In this document: piece after piece, positions 18,803 through 27,710 of the stretch
How the letters are laid out: every line of letters starts with the position of its first letter
How positions within the stretch are numbered: the first letter of the stretch is position 1
Source of the DNA: CAZHNW01 sp942491575
Lineage (GTDB): Bacteria; Spirochaetota; UBA4802; UBA5550
Assembly (NCBI GenBank): GCA_942491575.1
Contig: CALOBT010000031.1
Coordinates: 1,240,001 to 1,304,000, forward strand
Direction: 5' to 3'
DNA length: 64,000 nt
Notes under the pieces: generated by a model
Told to the model about the DNA's origin: nothing
The model's database searches: none
The model's input: the letters and a program-made list of their open reading frames with translations, nothing else
Made by a program: the position numbers and the translations under genes

Positions 18803-18936
18803 AATCCGGTTTTAATCGAACGGCAAATCCGGTTTTCATGAAAAAGCGTTTGGTAAAAACCGGATTAGGTGTTCGGTAACTTTCGGATTGAGTGTTCGAT
18901 AAGGACCGGATTTACTGTTCGGTGAGCGCCGGATTT
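18803..18936. repeat. 23-bp repeats in divergent orientation, IS21-like end cluster
   Basis: CCGGATT or TCGGATT starts recur exactly every 23 bases at 18860, 18883, 18906 and 18929, each of the first three followed by a TGTTCGGT/TGTTCGAT box. The reverse complement AATCCGG occurs at 18803 and 18826, also 23 bases apart, with a TCGAACGG box between. The two sets point away from each other across about 27 bases. Repeated CGGATT/TGTTCG units recall the multiple end repeats of IS21-type elements. No transposase is nearby. The rest of the gene-free span up to 19277 shows nothing I can assign. Confidence 0.75.
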
Positions 18937-19277
18937 TGCAAGTAAATCTCTAATTGCAACTGGGCGAAAACAGGGGGCAGGTCAAATTATAGCTGATTAA
19001 AGCAATTGCTAAAAAACAAGTTCTAAATAACTATACAGAATATATTTAAAGAACATTTTTTAGGTGTTTAAAGCAATTTAAAGGTTGAATAGGTTTTTGC
19101 AGAAAATATTCATGATTATAAATAGTTCTTTTTTGCCTTATACCGCTAAATGTAACAAGATTTAATTAAATTAAAAACCTGTAAATATTTTTATCATTAT
19201 ACGCCAAAAATAATTAAAACTGTCTGGAGCTATGTGAGTCCAATGTAAGTTTTATCTTTTTGGAGATTATAAATAAG

Positions 19278-19306
19278 TTGACAGTCATTTTAGTTTATTG
19301 ATTAAT
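19278..19306 (+). promoter_or_regulatory. Promoter of the rhamnose operon
   Basis: TTGACA at 19278-19283 is followed after 17 bases by ATTAAT at 19301-19306. A GGAGGAGA ribosome site comes just before the rfbA ATG at 19331. The -35 is consensus and the -10 is weak. A TATAAT at 19310 is too close to the start codon to be the main -10. Confidence 0.55.
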
Positions 19307-19330
19307 CTATATAATAAATGGAGGAGATAA

Positions 19331-20209
19331 ATGAAAGGAATTATTTTAGCTGGTGGTAGTGGTACAAGACTTTATCCCAGTACACTACCTGTGTGTAAGC
19401 AACTTCTACCAATCTATGATAAACCAATGATCTATTATCCATTATCAACCTTAATGTTGGCAGGCATTAAAGATGTTCTTATTATATCAACTCCTCAGGA
19501 TACGCCTCGGTTTGAGCAAATCTTTGGAAATGGCAGTGAACTTGGAATGAACATCGAATACAAGGTTCAGGACGCACCGAATGGATTGGCAGAAGCCTTT
19601 ATTCTTGGCAAAGATTTTGTGGTCAATGATAGTGTTTGCCTAGTATTGGGTGATAATATTTTTTATGGTCATGAATTTGCTGACATGGTAAAAAATGCAG
19701 CGCAACTTCAGGAAGGATCTATAGTATTTAGCTATTATGTAAATGATCCTGAACGATATGGTGTTGTTGAATTTAATAATAGTGGTGAAGTTCTGTCAAT
19801 CGAAGAAAAACCAGATAATCCAAGGTCTAATTATGCTGTAGTTGGTCTTTATTTTTATGATAATGACGTCATTTCAATTGCAGAGAATCTTAAGCCCTCC
19901 ACACGGGGTGAGCTAGAGATAACTGATGTTAACAAGGAATATCTGAGAAGAGGCAAACTTAAAACTGAAATAATGGGCCGAGGATTTGCTTGGCTTGATA
20001 CTGGGACGCATGATTCATTGGTTGACGCCACAAATTTTGTAAGGGTTATTGAGGAACGTCAAGGATTGAAAATAGCCTGTATCGAAGAGATTGCCTATAG
20101 GATGAGCTTTATCGGAGAAAAGCAGCTCAGGAAACTGGCAAAAAAGTATGAAAAGTCGGGATATGGAGCTTATTTGCTTTCTCATCTGGATGACCATCAT
20201 GCCTTTTGA
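19331..20209 (+). CDS. rfbA: Glucose-1-phosphate thymidylyltransferase
   Basis: A 292-residue RmlA enzyme making dTDP-glucose from dTTP and glucose 1-phosphate, the first step to dTDP-L-rhamnose. MKGIILAGGSGTRLYP (residues 1-16) is the nucleotide-binding signature, KQLLPIYDKPMIYYPL follows, LVLGDNIFYG has the metal-binding Asp, and VEFNNSGEVLSIEEKP and WLDTGTHDSL are invariant in the family. Length is normal. First gene of a four-gene rfb operon; its last bases overlap the rfbC start. Regulation in this family includes feedback by dTDP-rhamnose. Confidence 0.97.
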   Translation: MKGIILAGGSGTRLYPSTLPVCKQLLPIYDKPMIYYPLSTLMLAGIKDVLIISTPQDTPRFEQIFGNGSELGMNIEYKVQDAPNGLAEAFILGKDFVVNDSVCLVLGDNIFYGHEFADMVKNAAQLQEGSIVFSYYVNDPERYGVVEFNNSGEVLSIEEKPDNPRSNYAVVGLYFYDNDVISIAENLKPSTRGELEITDVNKEYLRRGKLKTEIMGRGFAWLDTGTHDSLVDATNFVRVIEERQGLKIACIEEIAYRMSFIGEKQLRKLAKKYEKSGYGAYLLSHLDDHHAF

Positions 20210-20735
20210 GTTTAAGAAAACTTTCATCGAGGGGCTTGTTATTGTTCAGCCACAAATATTTGGTGACGATAGAGGATATTTCCTTGAAAGCTTCAAAAAA
20301 GAGGATTATCAGAAAAGTGGTATTCCCTCTGAATTTGTTCAGGAGAATCAATCAAAATCAATGAAGGGTGTGCTTCGGGGATTGCACTTTCAAAATGACC
20401 CCATGGCTCAAGGGAAGTTGGTGAGTGTGGTAGTGGGAAAAGTGTGGGATGTGGCCGTAGACCTTAGAGAAAATTCACCAACATTTCTGAAATGGTTTGG
20501 AATTGAGTTAAGTGGAGAAAATCATACCCAGCTTTTTATTCCTCCAGGTTTTGGGCATGGATTTGTCACTCTTGAAAATAATACTTATTTTCAATATAAG
20601 TGCACTAATTATTATTCCCCTGAACATGATGCAGGTATCAAATGGGATGATCCTGATGTTAAAGTAAATTGGCCAATTAAGGATGTTCTTGTTTCAGAAA
20701 AGGATCAAAATCTGCCCTTTTTAAGTGAGTTTTGA
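20199..20735 (+). CDS. rfbC: dTDP-4-dehydrorhamnose 3,5-epimerase
   Basis: A 178-residue cupin-fold RmlC. I start at ATG 20199 (MPFEFKKTFIEGLVIVQP), inside the end of rfbA, rather than at an upstream ATG, because family members begin here. FGDDRGYFLESF and GVLRGLHFQND with catalytic His 63 are the active-site landmarks; AQGKLVSVVVGKVWDVAVDLR and IPPGFGHGFVTL complete the cupin barrel. It converts dTDP-4-keto-6-deoxyglucose to the L-lyxo form for RfbD. Confidence 0.96.
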   Translation: MPFEFKKTFIEGLVIVQPQIFGDDRGYFLESFKKEDYQKSGIPSEFVQENQSKSMKGVLRGLHFQNDPMAQGKLVSVVVGKVWDVAVDLRENSPTFLKWFGIELSGENHTQLFIPPGFGHGFVTLENNTYFQYKCTNYYSPEHDAGIKWDDPDVKVNWPIKDVLVSEKDQNLPFLSEF

Positions 20736-20736
20736 T

Positions 20737-21618
20737 ATGATTTGGATTGTGGGATGTAATGGAATGCTTGGGCAGGAAATAGTTGGGCTTCTATGTGATA
20801 AGTTTAAACTATTTACAAGTGATAAAGAAGTTGATATAGCTAATTTAAGAGAGCTTCAAAATTATATTGAGGGTAGGAGTATTGATTGGATCATAAACTG
20901 TGCTGCCTATACTGCTGTTGATGATGCCGAAGATAATTCTGAGATTGCATACAGGATAAATGAAAGCGGCATTTTGAATCTTGGTGAAATTGCCTCCAGG
21001 CTGGAAGTACCCCTTATCCATGTTTCAACAGACTACGTGTTTAATGGAAGAGCTGAGAGACCCTACGTTGAAGAGGATAATGTTGATCCCATTGGTGTGT
21101 ACGGTAAAAGCAAATATGCTGGTGAAAATAAACTTAGGGCAGTCCATAAAAAACATTTTATTATTCGAACATCGTGGCTTTATGGCAGATATGGAAAAAA
21201 CTTTGTTAATACTATGATTTCTTTAATGAGTTCTAGGGATTCTGTTCGCGTTGTAAATGATCAGAAGGGATGTCCCACCTGGGCGCGTGACCTTGCGAAT
21301 TTTATTGTACATCTCGTTAATAGTAACTGCGATCAGTTTGGGACATATCATTTTTCTAATGATGGGATCGTGACATGGTACGAATTCGCACAAACTATAT
21401 ATATTTTTACTACTGAAAAAAAATTATTAAATAAAAAATGTTCTATTACTCCCTGTACTACTGAAGATTTTGTAACTAAAGCTGAAAGGCCCAAATATTC
21501 AGTAATGTCAAAAGAAAAAGTGAGAAAACAATTCAATTATCAAATTCCTAACTGGAAAGATTCATTGAAATTGTATTTAGAAGAATTATTGGAGAGCGAT
21601 GATGCGGAAACTTCATAA
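20737..21618 (+). CDS. rfbD: dTDP-4-dehydrorhamnose reductase
   Basis: A 293-residue extended short-chain dehydrogenase. MIWIVGCNGMLGQE gives the GxxGxxG nucleotide loop, INCAAYTAVDDAE, HVSTDYVFNG and YGKSKYAGE (the YxxxK catalytic pair) follow. It reduces the 4-keto group to give dTDP-L-rhamnose. ATG 20737 lies two bases past the rfbC stop; a GTG four codons earlier inside rfbC is possible but less likely. The end overlaps the rfbB start. Confidence 0.95.
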   Translation: MIWIVGCNGMLGQEIVGLLCDKFKLFTSDKEVDIANLRELQNYIEGRSIDWIINCAAYTAVDDAEDNSEIAYRINESGILNLGEIASRLEVPLIHVSTDYVFNGRAERPYVEEDNVDPIGVYGKSKYAGENKLRAVHKKHFIIRTSWLYGRYGKNFVNTMISLMSSRDSVRVVNDQKGCPTWARDLANFIVHLVNSNCDQFGTYHFSNDGIVTWYEFAQTIYIFTTEKKLLNKKCSITPCTTEDFVTKAERPKYSVMSKEKVRKQFNYQIPNWKDSLKLYLEELLESDDAETS

Positions 21619-22672
21619 TGTAGCTGTTACCGGCGGTGCCGGTTTTATTGGTTCAAATTTTATAAGATATATTTTAAATAGGAAAGATTTTAAGGGGAAC
21701 ATTGTAAATGTAGATAAATTAACTTATGCTGGCAACATGTTGAGTCTTGAGGATATCAATACAAATTTTGGTAGTAAAAGATATTTTTTTGAAAGAGTTG
21801 ATATCTGTGACAATGATGCGATCCAGAGGATTTTTGCAGAATATGATATAGACACAGTTGTTCATTTTGCAGCAGAAAGTCATGTCGATCGTAGTATTTA
21901 TGGTCCTGCAGATTTTATTAATACAAATATTTTAGGTACATTTAGTCTATTAGAGATTTCCCGGAATTATTGGCAGGATCGAGAAGATGTTCTTTTTCAC
22001 CATGTGAGCACTGATGAGGTTTTTGGTTCCTTAGGGGATGACGGATTTTTCTTTGAGGATACCTCATATGACCCAAGGAGTCCTTATTCCGCTTCAAAAG
22101 CCTCATCTGATCACCTCGTTAGAGCATACTTTCATACTTATGATTTCCCTTTTACTCTTTCGAATTGTACAAATAATTATGGTCCATATCAATTCCCAGA
22201 AAAACTAATACCAATAATGATTGATAATATGGTAAACGAAAAGGAGTTACCTGTGTATGGAGATGGTAAAAATATTAGAGATTGGCTCTATGTTGAGGAT
22301 CATAATAGTGCTGTTTGGACGATTATGCAAAAAGGCGTCAATGGAGCTTCATATAATATAGGGGGAGAGAATGAGTGGCAAAATATTACTCTTGTTAATA
22401 GGCTATGTGAGATCGTTGCAGAAGCTGTTGGCAAAGAGAAAGAGTATTATAAAAATCTTATAACTTTTGTAAATGATCGACCAGGTCATGATAGAAGATA
22501 TGCAATTAACTGTGATAAAATTAAGAAAGATTTGGGCTGGAAACAGAAAGTTACTTTTGAAGAAGGGCTAGAATTAACAGTTAATTGGTATTTGAAAAAT
22601 TCTCAATGGATTGAAAATATAAAAAGTGGTGACTATAAGAAATGGCTAGAGAAAAATTATCATACTAGATAA
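21599..22672 (+). CDS. rfbB: dTDP-glucose 4,6-dehydratase
   Basis: A 357-residue RmlB. VAVTGGAGFIGSNFIRYI is the NAD-binding loop, HFAAESHVDRSI and VSTDEVFGSLG carry the DE pair of the dehydratase, and SPYSASKASSDHLVRAY the catalytic YxxxK. NNYGPYQFPEKLIP and GDGKNIRDWLYVEDH are invariant RmlB blocks. It removes water from dTDP-glucose to give the 4-keto-6-deoxy sugar. GGAGAG precedes the ATG pair at 21599. Here rfbB is last in the operon rather than first, which is a common variation. Confidence 0.97.
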   Translation: MMRKLHNVAVTGGAGFIGSNFIRYILNRKDFKGNIVNVDKLTYAGNMLSLEDINTNFGSKRYFFERVDICDNDAIQRIFAEYDIDTVVHFAAESHVDRSIYGPADFINTNILGTFSLLEISRNYWQDREDVLFHHVSTDEVFGSLGDDGFFFEDTSYDPRSPYSASKASSDHLVRAYFHTYDFPFTLSNCTNNYGPYQFPEKLIPIMIDNMVNEKELPVYGDGKNIRDWLYVEDHNSAVWTIMQKGVNGASYNIGGENEWQNITLVNRLCEIVAEAVGKEKEYYKNLITFVNDRPGHDRRYAINCDKIKKDLGWKQKVTFEEGLELTVNWYLKNSQWIENIKSGDYKKWLEKNYHTR

Positions 22673-22732
22673 TTAATTATCGAAATTGGCAGTATTTTAA
22701 AAAGATATTAGGATGAAGAAGGAAAGAATTGT

Positions 22733-24088
22733 ATGTACCGTAAATTAAAAAGAAGATATACCATTTTACTTGTTTCGTTGGACCTTGCATTTATACCTCT
22801 TTCATTATTTTGTGCTGGAATTATAAGGTCAAATGTTAATTTATTTCACGATTCTCGATATCTAATCGTTTTAGCGCCTCTTATGTTGTTGTATATTACG
22901 ATTTTATATATTCTAGATTGTTACAATATCGAAAAATCTTTCTTTTCCATTCCTTTTTTTGCTCAATTCTTTATTTCATTTATACTGATTTCTATTCTTG
23001 TTGCACTTACTCTTTATTTGGTTCCAGTAATATGGTATGGTCGAGGGCTGTGGGCTATTCAAATAATATTGTCTTTCATTTTTATGTATTTCTGGCGGCT
23101 TTTGTTTGATACATTTATCCATGTAGATATTGAAAAAAAGAAATTATTAATACTTGGACATGGGGAGGTCGCTAATGATGTTACAGAAATATTAAAAACA
23201 AACAAGTATTACTGTTTAGTTGGTTCTATTGATGATAACCAACAAATTGTATCAAATATTATTGGCAATACTAAAGATTTACCAGCAATTTTAGATGAAC
23301 AGACTATTGATATATTGATAATATCAAATGATATTGAGCTAGATGATTGTTTAAAGGGAGTTTTGGTAGAAGCTAAAATGCGAGGACTTATTGTTTACGA
23401 TATTGCGACTTTTTATGAAACAATGATGGAAAAAATACCTGTCTATTATATTACAGATTTTTGGATATTACTTAGAACTTTTGCTGGTATAACTGAAAAA
23501 ATATACAGCTCACGAGTGAAACGCGTGACGGATTTTTTCTTGTCTCTATTAGGATTGTTGGTGGCCTCACCTTTCATGTTGATCACTGCAATTTTTATTA
23601 AGATTACTTCTCATGGCCCAATATTTTATAAACAGGTTAGAGTAGGGTATGATGATGAAAATTTTGAGATTATTAAATTTCGTTCAATGACGGTAAATGC
23701 AGAAAAAGATGGTATTGTTTGGGCACAGGAAAATGATCCTCGTGTCACATTAATAGGGAAATTTATAAGAAAGACCAGAATTGATGAGCTGCCTCAATTG
23801 TGGAATATCCTAAAGGGAGATATGACATTGATCGGTCCTCGTCCTGAACGGCCAGAATTTGTCGAGCAACTTAAGAAAGACATTCCTTACTATTCTCTAA
23901 GGCATGCGATTAAGCCGGGACTTACCGGGTGGGCTCAAGTTAACTATCGTTATGGCGCTTCCACAGAGGATGCAATGGAGAAACTTCAATACGATCTATA
24001 TTATATGCGTCATCTTTCTTTTCGGTTAGATTTAAGAATATTTTTTAAGACGATCAGAGTTATGCTACTCGGAATTGGTGCTCGTTGA
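22733..24088 (+). CDS. Polyprenyl-phosphate sugar-1-phosphate transferase (WcaJ/WbaP type)
   Basis: A 451-residue initiating transferase that loads the first sugar phosphate onto undecaprenyl phosphate. The N-terminal third has four hydrophobic helices, followed by a CoA-binding-like region (LLILGHGEVANDV). The C-terminal catalytic domain starts near residue 260 (SRVKRVTDFFLSLLGLL, the re-entrant helix) and has IIKFRSMTVNAE, RIDELPQLWNILKGDM and LIGPRPERPEF, then GLTGWAQVNYRYG. This is the complete family core. It stands between the rhamnose genes and the ligase and probably starts O-antigen synthesis. Sugar specificity is unknown. Confidence 0.93.
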   Translation: MYRKLKRRYTILLVSLDLAFIPLSLFCAGIIRSNVNLFHDSRYLIVLAPLMLLYITILYILDCYNIEKSFFSIPFFAQFFISFILISILVALTLYLVPVIWYGRGLWAIQIILSFIFMYFWRLLFDTFIHVDIEKKKLLILGHGEVANDVTEILKTNKYYCLVGSIDDNQQIVSNIIGNTKDLPAILDEQTIDILIISNDIELDDCLKGVLVEAKMRGLIVYDIATFYETMMEKIPVYYITDFWILLRTFAGITEKIYSSRVKRVTDFFLSLLGLLVASPFMLITAIFIKITSHGPIFYKQVRVGYDDENFEIIKFRSMTVNAEKDGIVWAQENDPRVTLIGKFIRKTRIDELPQLWNILKGDMTLIGPRPERPEFVEQLKKDIPYYSLRHAIKPGLTGWAQVNYRYGASTEDAMEKLQYDLYYMRHLSFRLDLRIFFKTIRVMLLGIGAR

Positions 24089-24136
24089 AAAATTTCGATT
24101 GATATGATAAGTATAAAAAAAATTTTAAGTGTTGTC

Positions 24137-24335
24137 GGAGAGTGTAAATAATTTTGTGTAAACAGTCGCATTAAAAAATAACAGGCAGAAAATGATGTGA
24201 CTAAGCAAGATGAACTGCTCGAAGAAATTCTTACGGATATTGACTTTTAATAAACATACGCCGGAACAAGTAACCGGAGAAAATGTACTGCTTAGACAGC
24301 ATACCAAGCGTGTATTTGAAAAGGCTGACGTGTAA
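24137..24335 (+). pseudogene. IS256-family element remnant: 5' end and transposase N-terminus
   Basis: GAGAGTGTAAATAATTTTGT at about 24138 looks like an IS256 terminal repeat. It is followed by VTKQDELLEEILTDIDF (GTG at 24197), and after a frameshift by TPEQVTGENVLLRQHTKRV (frame of 24249, stop 24333-24335). Together they match the start of Mutator/IS256 transposases, in which a DELL-x-LL segment leads into TPE-x-LLGENGLLKQLTK. Nothing downstream of that is left. This explains most of the 334-base gap before the ligase gene. Confidence 0.65.
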
Positions 24336-24422
24336 ACAGTATTGAGATAAATTAACTAAGGGGAAAACTAAACCTGCAAGTGGTCGAATTGTTGGGTAGG
24401 ATCATTACAGTAAATTTTAAAT

Positions 24423-25772
24423 ATGCCAGATGAAAATAATATTAGAATTGAAACAAATAATTATACATTTCCGCTAAAAAAAATTATTTTTGCATGTATA
24501 TTGCCTGTTTTCGCACTTCCATTTTATAGATTGACTAATCATCATTTGGTAATTCCTTCTACAATATTGGCATGCCTATTATCTCTGGCTTTTCTTTTCT
24601 CTATCACAAAAAAAAATGCTGATAATTTCAGGGCATATTACAGTAAAAACAAGAGACTTTTCCTTATACTGTTAATATGGTCAATATACTTACTTATAAA
24701 CTCAATTGTTGGATTGTTCCCTATTCACTCTATATATAGATTATTTTCTCGTTTTTTCATAGCTATTCCAATGGCTTTATTGCTTGGATATTTTCTTCAA
24801 AACAGTAGATTTCAAAAATACTTTTTGATAATGCTTGTTTCTACTCTTTTATTTATTTGTGTCATTTTAATAGTAGAAGGTGCCTTCTTTGCTGAATATT
24901 TTTCTGAATTAAGAATTAATGTTCTAGAAATCACCATAAAATATAAGAATCAGGCTACTTGGTTTCAGGTTAATCCAAATGATGCAGGTTATTTTATTTC
25001 TGCACTTATGCTTTTATGTTCTCTCGTTATACTTGATTTAAGAAATAATTATTTATATTTATTTGTTTTGATTGTCCCCTTGGTAGCGTGCGCATTGTTA
25101 TTTGTTAATAGTAGGAATTCATATGTAGCTTTTATTTTGGTTGTTATTTTTATAGTAATAAATCTAATCAATCTTGCAATATCTATATTTCAATTAAGTA
25201 ATGTAAAAAGATTGTATATTTGGATTAGTTGTGTTTTTATTTTTTTAATTAGTATTTTTTTATCTGATTGGATTTTACCTAAAAGGTTGTTGGATTCTGT
25301 TAAACATCTAAAAGGCATTTTTGAAACTATTGGTAGTGACTCTTTTTCTTCTGATACACTCTTTAAGCAGATGCTTGTAATTGATAAAAATCGCCCTAAA
25401 ATATGGGTCGAAGCAGTAAAGATTTTTAAGACACAACCTATAACCGGTATTGGCTATCAAACATTTCATAAATTGAAGCCTTTGATGCAGGCATCCTGGC
25501 ATACTCACAATTATCTTCTGGGGATTCTAGTTGAACAGGGAATCATAGGCTTCACCCTCTACCTGACCCAGGCAATACTAATCTTTAATGGCATTAAAGA
25601 AAAATATATTAAATATTCAGTAATCATTTTCCCCTTAATGATGCTCTTCGATGACCTCAGCTGGTCATATTCCATGCCAATTGTTCTCTTTTTTCTCTAT
25701 GCAATATACTTTTCGAAGTTTTCCTTGAAAGTAGGGGAGGAGGCCCCCCACCCCCCCCGGAGGGGGGCTTAA
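24423..25772 (+). CDS. O-antigen ligase-like membrane protein
   Basis: A 449-residue protein with about eleven hydrophobic helices, a large periplasmic loop and the Wzy_C/WaaL signature: NRPKIWVEAVKIFKTQPITG, then IGYQTFHKL and ASWHTHNYLLGILVEQGIIG, where the His-Asn pair is the conserved ligase/polymerase site. It would transfer lipid-linked glycan to lipid A core or another acceptor. The last dozen residues (GEEAPHPPRRGA) come from a G/C hairpin repeat at 25743 that has run into the frame, so the native C-terminus was probably a little shorter or different. Confidence 0.82.
   Translation: MPDENNIRIETNNYTFPLKKIIFACILPVFALPFYRLTNHHLVIPSTILACLLSLAFLFSITKKNADNFRAYYSKNKRLFLILLIWSIYLLINSIVGLFPIHSIYRLFSRFFIAIPMALLLGYFLQNSRFQKYFLIMLVSTLLFICVILIVEGAFFAEYFSELRINVLEITIKYKNQATWFQVNPNDAGYFISALMLLCSLVILDLRNNYLYLFVLIVPLVACALLFVNSRNSYVAFILVVIFIVINLINLAISIFQLSNVKRLYIWISCVFIFLISIFLSDWILPKRLLDSVKHLKGIFETIGSDSFSSDTLFKQMLVIDKNRPKIWVEAVKIFKTQPITGIGYQTFHKLKPLMQASWHTHNYLLGILVEQGIIGFTLYLTQAILIFNGIKEKYIKYSVIIFPLMMLFDDLSWSYSMPIVLFFLYAIYFSKFSLKVGEEAPHPPRRGA
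25743..25768. repeat. G/C-run hairpin at the ligase stop
   Basis: GCCCCCC at 25743-25749 pairs with GGGGGGC at 25762-25768 around a C-rich loop. A similar hairpin occurs at 27569. It encodes the last residues and stop of the ligase gene and may act in transcript 3' end formation, though no T-run follows. Confidence 0.7.
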
Positions 25773-25958
25773 AGACAGCCAATTTTTAAATCCTCTAACG
25801 GTGGTGATAAGCAGCGAATTTTGAGAAAAAAACAAGTTACATGAACCGGGGGTAGGGTGAGGGATGGAATTTCAGAACCACCACAAGTATCACGAGCCTG
25901 GGCAATCAATAATATCTTCCTTGACAATACACACCAAGAGACATAATATCAGTCTCTG

Positions 25959-27437
25959 ATGAAAAAAATAGAAACCATCCTAGTCATAGGCGCCGGTGAA
26001 GCGGGCCACATGATCCTCCGTGAATACCAGCGCCGCGGTATGGCCGAAGCCGTAATCGGTTTCCTCGATGATGATCCCGGAAAAACCGGTATTGATATTG
26101 AAGGAAAACAAGTACTGGGTGAAACCTCTTCTGTAGCTGATATAATCTCTTCACATCATGTAACCCGAATCATTATTGCAATGCCCAGCGCATCTCCATC
26201 AGTAATTCATAAACTGGTAGAAACCATAATCGCCGCAGACAGCGAGATCTCTCTCCACATAGTCCCCTCAGCGGAGCGATATTTCGATTCGGTTCCCCTG
26301 ATACCATCGCTTCAGGAAACACCCCTGGCGGACCTTCTTGGCCGGGAAGAGTATCAGATTGATGTGGGTAAAATTACCGAATCATTTTCCGGAAAAACCG
26401 TACTGGTGACGGGCGCCGGGGGCAGTATCGGCTCCGAAATATGCCGGCAGCTGCTGAAATTCGGTGTCAGAAAAATTGCCGCTCTCGGTCGGGGAGAGCA
26501 TTCGATTTATAACCTCATCCGGTCCCTGGAGGACTACACTTCCTACATGACCGAAAAGCCTGAACTCTCATTTCACATTGCCAATGTCACAGACAGGGAA
26601 ATGATGGTACGTATTTTTCAAGAGGTTAAACCTGATATCGTTTTTCACGCCGCTGCCCATAAGCATGTCCCACTGATGGAATTCAACGAGGCCGAGGCCC
26701 TGCAGAATAATGTTGGCGGAACCAGGACTGTTTTACAGGTCGCCCTTGATAATAAAATAGAAAAATTTGTGCTTATCTCTACGGATAAAACGGTTCGACC
26801 CACCAGTGTAATGGGGGCCACCAAACGCATCGCGGAAATGCTCACGGAACGCTATGGCACCCGTGGACTCGATACCGCAGTTGTCCGTTTCGGGAATGTC
26901 ATCGGCAGCCGAGGTTCGGTTATTCCCCTTTTTAAAGACCAGATTGCCAAAGGCGGGCCTGTAACGGTAACTGACCCTGACGTTACACGATATTTTATGA
27001 GCATTCCCGAGGCCTCGCTGCTGGGTATTAATGCTGCTGCCCTTTCCAGCGGGGGGGAAGTTTTTGTCCTGGATATGGGGGAACAGTACCGCGTTGCAGA
27101 TGTTGCAAAAAAACTCATCGAGCTGCATGGCCTCGTTCCAGGTAAAGATATCGAGATCAAATATACCGGCCTCCGTCCCGGTGAGAAGAAATACGAAGAA
27201 CTGTTTTATGACAGCAGTAACCTGGTTCTGACCGAAAACAAAAAAATTATGATTCAGAAAAGCGGTCTTTCTGAAGAAATGTCCCTTCTTCTGGAAGACT
27301 TTATGAAGAATGACCTGCCGAAGATAACTTCCTTTACGTCAGATCAAATTCGCAGTATCCTCAAGCGCATTATACCGGAATATGCCTGGGCTCCGGATGC
27401 GGATAAAAAACATGACTCATCCCGTCTTGCAACCTGA
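25959..27437 (+). CDS. CapD/FlaA1-type nucleotide-sugar 4,6-dehydratase
   Basis: A 492-residue protein without the four N-terminal membrane helices of full-length WbpM/PglF. Residues 1-135 form a nucleotide-binding domain (ILVIGAGEAGHMILREY). The dehydratase starts near 142: KTVLVTGAGGSIGSEICRQL, FHAAAHKHVPLMEFNEAEA, LISTDKTVRPTSVMGATKR (SDK with M-x3-K in place of Y-x3-K, as in PglF/FlaA1) and GEVFVLDMGEQYRV. It should convert a UDP-HexNAc to its 4-keto-6-deoxy form. The DegT aminotransferase at 27711 could use that product. This gene marks the change to more GC-balanced DNA. Confidence 0.9.
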   Translation: MKKIETILVIGAGEAGHMILREYQRRGMAEAVIGFLDDDPGKTGIDIEGKQVLGETSSVADIISSHHVTRIIIAMPSASPSVIHKLVETIIAADSEISLHIVPSAERYFDSVPLIPSLQETPLADLLGREEYQIDVGKITESFSGKTVLVTGAGGSIGSEICRQLLKFGVRKIAALGRGEHSIYNLIRSLEDYTSYMTEKPELSFHIANVTDREMMVRIFQEVKPDIVFHAAAHKHVPLMEFNEAEALQNNVGGTRTVLQVALDNKIEKFVLISTDKTVRPTSVMGATKRIAEMLTERYGTRGLDTAVVRFGNVIGSRGSVIPLFKDQIAKGGPVTVTDPDVTRYFMSIPEASLLGINAAALSSGGEVFVLDMGEQYRVADVAKKLIELHGLVPGKDIEIKYTGLRPGEKKYEELFYDSSNLVLTENKKIMIQKSGLSEEMSLLLEDFMKNDLPKITSFTSDQIRSILKRIIPEYAWAPDADKKHDSSRLAT

Positions 27438-27568
27438 ACAGGAATTTTATGGGTATGTTTATTTTTCTAATCAGTTAGTTTAACAGGTAATTTGACCACT
27501 TGATTTATTATCCAATCAAAACCCCTGAATCCCAAAGAGGTGGTTTTTCTGATATCGATAATATTTTT

Positions 27569-27588
27569 AGCCCCCCTTAGGGGGGGGC
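27569..27588. terminator. G/C hairpin after the dehydratase gene
   Basis: AGCCCCCC and GGGGGGCT flank a short TTAGG loop, a very stable stem about 130 bases after the stop. No T-run follows. It resembles the hairpin at 25743, so a dispersed repeat is as likely as a terminator. Confidence 0.5.
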
Positions 27589-27710
27589 TGATTAAGAGAT
27601 AGAAAAAATTTCCTGCTGAAATCAGAATACTATTTCCATAAATAAGATGCTTGACTATTGAAGTGAAAAAGAGAGTGTTTTATTAAATTTCAATTTTCTA
27701 GAGGGATATT

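Noticed and set aside
18860..18936. The 23-bp repeats as a CRISPR array
   Set aside because: The repeats are contiguous with no unique spacers and no cas gene is present.
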